Shown in pieces: positions 22,708 to 27,753 of a stretch of 27,753 nt of DNA. The translations under genes were made by a program, and so were the position numbers. Source of the stretch: a virus. The notes beneath the pieces were generated by a model. That model did no database searches. It saw only the letters and a program-made list of their open reading frames with translations, and had not been told where the DNA came from. Where the stretch lies: the IMG/VR virus record IMGVR_UViG_3300027901_000026, positions 1 to 27,753 of that record, one strand, 5' to 3'. The first letter of the stretch is position 1. Every line of letters starts with the position of its first letter.

Positions 22708-23507
22708 TGGAAGATCAAGTTCTAGATGAAGCAAAGTTTAGAAGAGTTATCAGAGGTGGAAAAGTTAGAAGAAAGCTCTTCTGTCCAGATGGGTTTAAAG
22801 CAGTTGATAACATTTGCCAGAAAATGTCACCATCTGAAAGAATAAAACGTAAGAAGGCAACCAAAAGAGCAGCAAGGAAAAAGAAAGGTGCTGTTCTTGC
22901 AAAAATGCTTAAGAAGAGGTCAAAATCCATGAAAAGAAGAGCAATGCAGATACCCCAACAAGCAAGTCAACCAGGAGGTCAAGTATTCGATAATAAAATT
23001 ATTGATAGACTTGATATGTATCTCAAAGAAGATGCAAGAGGAAAAGTTAAAGTTGGAAAGGTTGTGATTGATACCGATAATGACTTTCAAAGAAGTATTT
23101 TAAATCAATCATATATTGAAACAAAAAGCATGAAAGCAGGATTTGCCGTAGCTCAAGCATTAGGTGCAAAAACCAAACATGGTTCACGTCCTGTTTCTGA
23201 AGAAGATATTCAGAAGATATATCAAGAAAGTAAAAAGTATTGGAAAGATGGTGGAAAATATATTGATGTAGATGGAAAGAAAATTAAGCTTGAATTACAT
23301 TTTACCTCTCATGGTGCATGGGGTAGAGGTGAAGGATGGGCTTATTATGGATCTTACTCATGGGGAGGATGGGTAGGTTCAACTAAAGAATATAAGAATC
23401 CCGATCAGGCAATGACAGAAATTGAAAAAAGAGTAAGAAAAGTCATAAAGACAAAACCTAACCTACGTGGTGAAGATGAGCCTGGATGGGGAAGAAGAGA
23501 AAGATAA
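22707..23507 (+). CDS. basic, two-domain candidate internal head protein
   Basis: The 266-aa protein opens MEDQVLDE|A, then KLFCPDGFKAVDNICQKMS (C26-C37, a short form of the CPxGxxW...C motif) and a very basic helix (RIKRKKATKRAARKKKG, MLKKRSKSMKRRAMQ). Around residue 98 a new leader-like segment, IIDRLDMYLKE|D, begins a second domain with Trp/Gly/Tyr-rich strands (HGAWGRGEGWAYYGSYSWGG). I infer a DNA-binding first half and an unrelated second half, separable by the head protease. Confidence 0.7.
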   Translation: MEDQVLDEAKFRRVIRGGKVRRKLFCPDGFKAVDNICQKMSPSERIKRKKATKRAARKKKGAVLAKMLKKRSKSMKRRAMQIPQQASQPGGQVFDNKIIDRLDMYLKEDARGKVKVGKVVIDTDNDFQRSILNQSYIETKSMKAGFAVAQALGAKTKHGSRPVSEEDIQKIYQESKKYWKDGGKYIDVDGKKIKLELHFTSHGAWGRGEGWAYYGSYSWGGWVGSTKEYKNPDQAMTEIEKRVRKVIKTKPNLRGEDEPGWGRRER

Positions 23508-23520
23508 CGGAGGAAAATAA

Positions 23521-24636
23521 ATGGCACAACAAGGACAAGGGGATATTTTAGCACAAGCTGATGGTTTTTTGGAACCAGCAGGTGTGGATTTTTCATACAA
23601 GACATGGAGAAACTATCCTGTCAGTGATGAGACCATGGATGAAAAATCCAAGAAAGGTGGAGAAAGAGAAAATATAACATATCCAACTATAACTATAAAT
23701 ACACCAACTTCAGCAACAAGTGCAGACAATTATACTTTTTCTGGCAGTGTGAATGATCATAATGCACAAATCCACAGTCTTTCATATGAATTGACTGGTG
23801 GAAACAATAGTAGTGGATTGATAACAAGTGGAAATTTTCTTAGAAGAACTTCCAGGCCATTTGGTGGTACGTGGAGATTGCCTGTTTCACCTATAGCTGT
23901 AGGTCAAACAGTTTTATTTATGAGAGGAAGAAATGTAAAAGGAAGATGGGGTCCGATAAGAGACTCATCAATTACAAGAACACCAACTGCTAGTCCAGTA
24001 ATTCCTTGTGGTTGTGGTGTTTTTGAAGATGTATTTTCTTCTCTTAATGCCAATGACTGGTTGCTGGATGATGTTGCTGGTATGACAGTTTTTGGTGCAA
24101 ATGGATGGGAGCATAACAATAACGAAGATAATTATGCAAGAATAAGAGGTAATGGTGGTGCCGTACCGTGGGTTGTTGGTGGGGATTTTGATATTTGTTG
24201 TGAAGTTGTGATAACTGAAATTCCAGATCATATAACACTTTCACATCTTTACTTTTCTTTAAGTGAGGGTGTCAAAGGTGGTGCTGCTGCAAGTATTAAA
24301 CTAGCAACAGAAACACCAAGCAGTGGAACATTACAATACCAATCTGAAGCTACAAATGGAAATTTTGATAAAGCAAATTTTGGAAGTTTTAGATCAGGTA
24401 CAACACATCTATTGAGATTCACTAGGACTGGAAATACTGTAAAAGCTTTTGTATGGAATGAAGGTTTAGAACAGTGGGATTGGGATGGTGATACTGCTGG
24501 AAATACCTGTGATGGTGTTTTTGATTTAGATCCATATGTTTTGTTAGAATGGAATGATGTTGATCCTGCTACTGGAGATTATCTAAAGGGAGCAGTAAAG
24601 TATTTCTGTATTAACGATGGTACTAAAATTGATTAA
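23521..24636 (+). CDS. beta-sandwich/concanavalin-like protein in the rightward operon
   Basis: The 371-aa protein starts with a variant leader (DILAQADGFLEPAG). About 55-150 looks Ig-like (TITINTPTSATSADNYTFSG). From about 165 a concanavalin A-like (LamG-type) jelly roll is suggested: FEDVFSSLNANDWLL, DFDICCEVVITEIP, HLYFSLSEGVKGGAA, THLLRFTRTGNTVKAFVWNEG. Cys pairs are present (PCGCG, ICCEV). This domain usually binds sugars. GGAGG precedes the ATG. It is either a lectin-like virion protein or a packaged protein; the leader is weak. Confidence 0.6.
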   Translation: MAQQGQGDILAQADGFLEPAGVDFSYKTWRNYPVSDETMDEKSKKGGERENITYPTITINTPTSATSADNYTFSGSVNDHNAQIHSLSYELTGGNNSSGLITSGNFLRRTSRPFGGTWRLPVSPIAVGQTVLFMRGRNVKGRWGPIRDSSITRTPTASPVIPCGCGVFEDVFSSLNANDWLLDDVAGMTVFGANGWEHNNNEDNYARIRGNGGAVPWVVGGDFDICCEVVITEIPDHITLSHLYFSLSEGVKGGAAASIKLATETPSSGTLQYQSEATNGNFDKANFGSFRSGTTHLLRFTRTGNTVKAFVWNEGLEQWDWDGDTAGNTCDGVFDLDPYVLLEWNDVDPATGDYLKGAVKYFCINDGTKID

Positions 24637-24836
24637 TGTATAAATGTTCTATATATGATGATAGGCCACAAATTTGTAAAGATTTTCCAACAGAATTTAC
24701 AGATTTGAAAATCTATCCATCATGTACATATTGGTTCGAAGGTAAGAAACGAAAAGGAGAATGTAGCAGATGTGGGGAGTGTTGTAAGTTAACGAAAATG
24801 TACAAGGATACTTGCCCATATTTGAAAAAGCAATGA
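24636..24836 (+). CDS. YkgJ-like cysteine cluster protein in permuted order
   Basis: The 66-aa product contains the two halves of the YkgJ (zinc/iron-chelating) signature in reverse order. CSIYDDRPQICKDFP (4-18), normally near the C-terminus, comes first; CSRCGECCKLTKMYKDTCPYL, normally N-terminal, follows. Eight Cys in all could bind a metal or Fe-S cluster. The start overlaps the previous stop (TAATG). The frame then meets TGA, but stays open and protein-like for another 38 codons (see next entry). Possible origins are a tandem duplication that lost its outer parts, or a genuine permuted form. Confidence 0.7.
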   Translation: MYKCSIYDDRPQICKDFPTEFTDLKIYPSCTYWFEGKKRKGECSRCGECCKLTKMYKDTCPYLKKQ

Positions 24837-24953
24837 TGTATTTCAAATGTTGATGATGGTGTTAGTGAATTAAGTGAAATGAAACCAAGAATCGTAAACA
24901 TGTTGAAAGAATTTGAACCTCTGGCTAAAGAAGAAAAGGGATGGAAAAAGTGA
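24837..24953 (+). other. open in-frame extension after the YkgJ-like stop
   Basis: Following the TGA at 24834-24836 the same frame reads CISNVDDGVSELSEMKPRIV and then a helical LKEFEPLAKEEKGWKK to TGA at 24951-24953, overlapping the next gene's start. It looks protein-like, and the gap otherwise has no gene. Options are a recent nonsense mutation, UGA readthrough or recoding, or a sequencing error (TGG would restore Trp). UGA clearly serves as a stop elsewhere in the window. Confidence 0.45.
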
Positions 24954-25405
24954 TCAAGAAGCAAATTGATAAAGGTAATAATGTATTTACTCCGAAATTT
25001 CCAGAGAAATATAAAGGCAATTATCCAATTGTATCAAGATCAAATTGGGAATTACAGTTCATGAAGTGGTGTGATAACAATCCCCTTGTAGTAGAATGGT
25101 CGAGTGAGAGTGTTAAAATACCTTACTTTGATCCAACACAACAGAAAAGAAGATTCTATTACCCAGACTTTATGATAAAGGTAATAGATAAAAAGAATAA
25201 TATAGTACCATATATAATAGAGATAAAACCACATAAAGAAACTGTTCCCCCAAAAAGAAGTGGACGTAAAAGCAGGAAGTCAGTGCTATATGAGCAACTA
25301 ACATTTCAAACTAATCAGGCTAAATGGAGGGCAGCACAAGACTTTGCAAATAAAGCTGGAGCTATCTTTAAAATATTTACCGAAAGGGAGTTATTTGGAC
25401 GATGA
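24941..25405 (+). CDS. 4: head completion protein, T4 gp4-like, TnsA/nuclease fold
   Basis: The 154-aa protein matches T4 gp4 (150 aa) in length and pattern: FTPKFPEKYKGNYPIVSRSNWELQFMKWCD, then VVEWSSESVKIPYFDP, YYPDFMIKV, YIIEIKPHKETVPP, and the C-terminal block QTNQAKWRAAQDFANKAGAIFKI. Predicted catalytic residues of the restriction-like fold are Glu37, Asp76 and Glu94-x-Lys96. In T4, gp4 acts late in head completion. It lies in the rightward operon, which supports a head-related role for that operon. The ATG at 24941 overlaps the preceding open frame. Confidence 0.9.
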   Translation: MEKVIKKQIDKGNNVFTPKFPEKYKGNYPIVSRSNWELQFMKWCDNNPLVVEWSSESVKIPYFDPTQQKRRFYYPDFMIKVIDKKNNIVPYIIEIKPHKETVPPKRSGRKSRKSVLYEQLTFQTNQAKWRAAQDFANKAGAIFKIFTERELFGR

Positions 25406-25647
25406 AACTATTAGAAAAAATTGATAAAAAACTAAGATTAGATGAAGCCTATCAGTTAGTAAAAATTGCTGGTCTTCCAGATATGGTTATTAAAGGATCT
25501 ACTGGAGAAGTTAGAACTCTTGTAAAGAAAAAGCTGAAAAACCCAATGGATCTTGAATCAATTGAAATGATTTCCAAGGGTGGAATGCAGAAACTTTTCA
25601 GAGATATTGTAGCAGGTAAAGAAGCAGTAGAGGAAGAACTTATATGA
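25402..25647 (+). CDS. small candidate internal head protein with leader LDE|A
   Basis: The 81-aa product begins MKLLEKIDKKLRLDE|A, the full leader pattern. The mature part has a short strand-helix domain (VKIAGLPDMVIKGSTGEV, RTLVKKKLKNPMDLESIEMI). ATGA-type overlap with gp4 upstream and ATGA overlap downstream. No family recognised. Confidence 0.72.
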   Translation: MKLLEKIDKKLRLDEAYQLVKIAGLPDMVIKGSTGEVRTLVKKKLKNPMDLESIEMISKGGMQKLFRDIVAGKEAVEEELI

Positions 25648-25937
25648 AATTAGATGTATTAGAACAAATTGATATTTACCTTGCTGAACAAGAAAAGAAA
25701 CCACCTGCACTAGTGTATTCCATAGCAGATAAAATGGGAATCTCAAAAGCCAAAGCAGAGCAAAGATGGGAGAAGGCTAGAGATGCAGCAGAAAAGCAAG
25801 GTAAAAAACCATCTGACAAGTTCTTCTGGCCTTATGTTGTTAAAATTTTTAAGACCATGATGGGAACAACTGTAAAGAAAACATGGTCACCGGAAGAAGT
25901 TATGAAAATTGCTAAGAAAGTTTTGGCAAAGGCATAA
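25644..25937 (+). CDS. small helical candidate internal head protein with leader LAE|Q
   Basis: The 97-aa product begins MKLDVLEQIDIYLAE|Q. The mature part reads SIADKMGISKAKAEQRWEKA and then KFFWPYVVKIFKTMMG, a helical module that I have the impression recurs in other large phages, then SPEEVMKIAKKVLAKA. It is basic overall. Overlaps the upstream gene by ATGA. Function is unknown. Confidence 0.75.
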   Translation: MKLDVLEQIDIYLAEQEKKPPALVYSIADKMGISKAKAEQRWEKARDAAEKQGKKPSDKFFWPYVVKIFKTMMGTTVKKTWSPEEVMKIAKKVLAKA

Positions 25938-25947
25938 GGGAGAAACA

Positions 25948-26169
25948 ATGGGCATATTAAAAAGAATTGATGAACAGTTGAATGAAGCTGCAAATCCTCT
26001 TATGAAGATGAAAGCTACTGATGCAGCAGGTAAAATTCTAGGTCTGGATGTTGGTAAGAAAGGATCTCTAAGAGAGATACTTGCCAAGAGTGGTGCAATT
26101 AAAAGTGTTGGAGATTCAATGAAAGTGCTACAACAAATTGCAAAAATAATAATTGATGAAATGGAGTAA
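25948..26169 (+). CDS. small candidate internal head protein with leader LNE|A
   Basis: I start at ATG 25948, which is 5 nt after AAGGGAGAAA and gives MGILKRIDEQLNE|A, an ideal leader; an earlier in-frame ATG (25909) lies inside the preceding gene and lacks a ribosome site. The 73-aa product has a mature helical domain (MKATDAAGKILGLDVGKKGSL to QQIAKIIIDEME). No family recognised. Confidence 0.72.
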   Translation: MGILKRIDEQLNEAANPLMKMKATDAAGKILGLDVGKKGSLREILAKSGAIKSVGDSMKVLQQIAKIIIDEME

Positions 26170-26172
26170 AAG

Positions 26173-27177
26173 ATGAGTCTACTTGAGGAAGTTAGAATAC
26201 TTGAAGCATATGAAAGAATAATTCTCAGAGATGATGTCAGAAGAGAACTAAATGAAATCTTCAAACTAAAGCCAGAAGCAGCAAAGGAAAAGGCAAAACA
26301 AAAGCTAAAACAACTTTCCGATGATATAAAAAAGGCTATAGAAAAACATGGTGAAGATTCTAAGACAGTTCTATATCTAAGAGCTAAAAAGAAACAATTT
26401 GCTCATGCAATGGGAGAAAGTGATGAGATGTGTCCAGAGGGTGAAGTATGGGATGAACAACTTCTGGACTGTGTGACAAAAACCCCAGAGCAACCAGAAG
26501 TGCTAAAAACAGAACAAGAAGAAGAATGCCCAGAAGGTCAACAATGGTGTCCTGTTCAAAAGAAATGTGTTGAACCTGGAAGAGTACAGGCAAGAATGGG
26601 TTTAGGTCCAGGAAGAGCCAGAGGTAGAATGGCAGAAGATGAACAATGCCCTGAAGGTCAAATATGGGATGATGTTCAGGAGAAATGTGTTGAACCTGGA
26701 AAAGATCTAAAAATGGCCGATGAAGGTCTAGCAATTCCCAAAGGTGCTTCAGTAGAAACAATTGCAAATTTCCTTCAGAAAGAATTTGGCATAAGTAAAG
26801 CCAGAGCAATGAAACAAGCAAAAGAATATAAGGAAAAGATCAAAACAAAAGGGTTCCATCATTTTGAAAGTGAAGAACTATCTGAAGCACAAATGAAAAA
26901 GAAATATGGTGGTAAAGATCTTAAATTCCGTTTTCATTATGGTATGGATTTAAGTGAATTAATCAATCTGGTAAGACATAAAGTTTTTGAGGAACTTACC
27001 AGACCTGGAATCCCTACAGATCCTAAAAATAAAACACACTACAATAAAGTGTTTACATCAGTAATGAATGAAGTACAATGGCAACTTGACAATAGAACAC
27101 AAGTAGCATTAAAAGATATTAGAAAGGTACTTCCAGAAATAGTTATAGATGCATTAACAATACCAGAGGTGAAATAA
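26173..27177 (+). CDS. candidate internal head protein with three CPEGxxW...C motifs
   Basis: The 334-aa protein opens MSLLEEVRILEAYERIILRD and has a site RELNE|I near residue 28. A basic helix follows, then three copies of a Cys motif with C-x12-C spacing: CPEGEVWDEQLLDC (87-100), CPEGQQWCPVQKKC (119-132) and CPEGQIWDDVQEKC (159-172). Copies two and three continue into VEPG(R/K). The C-terminal 150 residues form a separate helical domain (ETIANFLQKEFGISKARAMKQ, LSELINLVRHKVFEELTRPG). Single-motif relatives occur elsewhere in the window. Function unknown; the small Cys loops could form disulfides or bind metal. Confidence 0.72.
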   Translation: MSLLEEVRILEAYERIILRDDVRRELNEIFKLKPEAAKEKAKQKLKQLSDDIKKAIEKHGEDSKTVLYLRAKKKQFAHAMGESDEMCPEGEVWDEQLLDCVTKTPEQPEVLKTEQEEECPEGQQWCPVQKKCVEPGRVQARMGLGPGRARGRMAEDEQCPEGQIWDDVQEKCVEPGKDLKMADEGLAIPKGASVETIANFLQKEFGISKARAMKQAKEYKEKIKTKGFHHFESEELSEAQMKKKYGGKDLKFRFHYGMDLSELINLVRHKVFEELTRPGIPTDPKNKTHYNKVFTSVMNEVQWQLDNRTQVALKDIRKVLPEIVIDALTIPEVK

Positions 27178-27587
27178 TGAAATTTGAAAGATACTTGCTA
27201 AACGAAGGTTTTTCGGTAAGAGATATATTTAGTGGTGTTCCACAACAAATGATGTCAAAGGTAAAATCAAATCCAGCATTAAAGAACAAGCTCAATAAAG
27301 GTATTACCACTCTTTTGAAGCCAACTTACTTTAATGCCATTCCACTAGATAAAATTTTTGGTGTTCTTAATAAAGAAGGGATAGTAGCTTTACAAGAAGA
27401 CCAAACTGAGTGGAGTGGTCTTTTATTAGGTGGTTCTAAAGAAACTCAACTAGTCACCTTTCACTTAGGATGGAAAGAAACAAAAGACGAAAACAAGAGA
27501 TACCAAGTAATTCCTAATATTGCTTTGCATCTATCTTATTTTAAAATGCCTTCAGGCAAATATGAGGTAATTGCTTATGTCAGTTAA
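27177..27587 (+). CDS. candidate internal head protein with leader MKFERYLLNE|G
   Basis: The 136-aa protein has the same leader class as the leftward 251-aa protein (MKFREFVSLNE|G). After the site a helical part (IFSGVPQQMMSKVKSNPALKN) leads to a mixed domain (FGVLNKEGIVALQEDQTEWSG, LVTFHLGWKETKD, ALHLSYFKMPSGKYEVIAYVS). The 3' end overlaps the next ATG by 11 nt. No family recognised. Confidence 0.72.
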   Translation: MKFERYLLNEGFSVRDIFSGVPQQMMSKVKSNPALKNKLNKGITTLLKPTYFNAIPLDKIFGVLNKEGIVALQEDQTEWSGLLLGGSKETQLVTFHLGWKETKDENKRYQVIPNIALHLSYFKMPSGKYEVIAYVS

Positions 27588-27753
27588 TGAAGATCTTGTA
27601 AATAGATTAGAAGTTAAAATTTATGAAGGAACAGATCTAAAATCTGTTAATAATGATATTGAAGAAGCTATGTTTACTATTCGTGATAAGATAATTCCCA
27701 AATTGATTAGAAATATGGGAAAGAAAGTAGATGGTAAAACACTGAAACATCCT
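27577..27753 (+). CDS. hypothetical protein, truncated by the window edge
   Basis: An ATG inside the end of the previous gene (GAGG 9 nt upstream) opens a frame, MSVNEDLVNRLEVKIYEGTD, that runs 59 codons to the right edge. It is helical and charged. No leader site of the LxE|A type is evident. Function unknown. Confidence 0.6.
   Translation, partial: MSVNEDLVNRLEVKIYEGTDLKSVNNDIEEAMFTIRDKIIPKLIRNMGKKVDGKTLKHP

Noticed and set aside
24834-24836. TGA as selenocysteine or as a reassigned sense codon
   Set aside because: TGA ends several other genes in the window (for example in GTGA/ATGA overlaps), and no clear SECIS-like hairpin was seen just after it; a mutation or simple readthrough is more economical.

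Overview
This window is part of the late (virion) region of a large T4-like tailed phage (myovirus), probably a jumbo phage recovered from an environmental sample. The leftward strand carries head genes in T4 order. Read in the direction of transcription they are portal (gp20), a ParB-like protein, a small acidic core protein (gp67/68-like), prohead protease (gp21), scaffold (gp22) and major capsid protein (gp23). The T4 late-promoter octamer TATAAATA, or a one-mismatch version, lies in the intergenic gaps. Genes are packed tightly, with ATGA/TAATG overlaps and strong AGGAGG-type ribosome sites. The DNA is AT-rich. The host cannot be named from the sequence, and no tRNA, integrase, IS element or CRISPR array was seen.

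Layout. 1-1390 (-): a truncated PrkA/YeaG-family AAA+ kinase-like gene preceded by an overlapping coiled-coil gene that may be a small terminase. 1465-7305 (-): head morphogenesis, with two intrinsic terminators and intergenic late promoters dividing it into units. 7307-15805 (-): small virion proteins, a collar-like fibre, Ig-like proteins, a fibre with a TIM-barrel glycosidase-like domain and a lectin-like tail, and duplicated fibre domains. 15821-19214 (-): accessory proteins, most with a distinctive N-terminal leader, plus a small membrane protein. 19215-19495: a divergent promoter region. 19496-27753 (+): a tight operon of about 15 mostly unrecognised genes, including a gp4-like head-completion nuclease and a YkgJ-like cysteine cluster protein.

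The main new observation is a shared N-terminal leader. About a dozen otherwise unrelated proteins begin with a 9-18 residue amphipathic segment (MKFxxWLxE or xxLExIDxxLxEA). It ends in a (L/I/F)-x-E site followed by A, G, Q or T. This matches the logic of the T4 capsid-targeting sequence of internal proteins (IPI-IPIII), which the gp21 protease cleaves. Similar sites also sit between domains inside several proteins, at the MCP N-terminus, and just before a zinc ribbon on the protease itself. I infer that this region encodes a large set of proteins packaged in the head, and possibly ejected into the host, some made as multi-domain precursors cut during head maturation. A ParB-like protein, very basic proteins and a repeated CPxGxxW...C motif are among this cargo. 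The leader pattern is seen directly; packaging, cleavage and ejection are inference.
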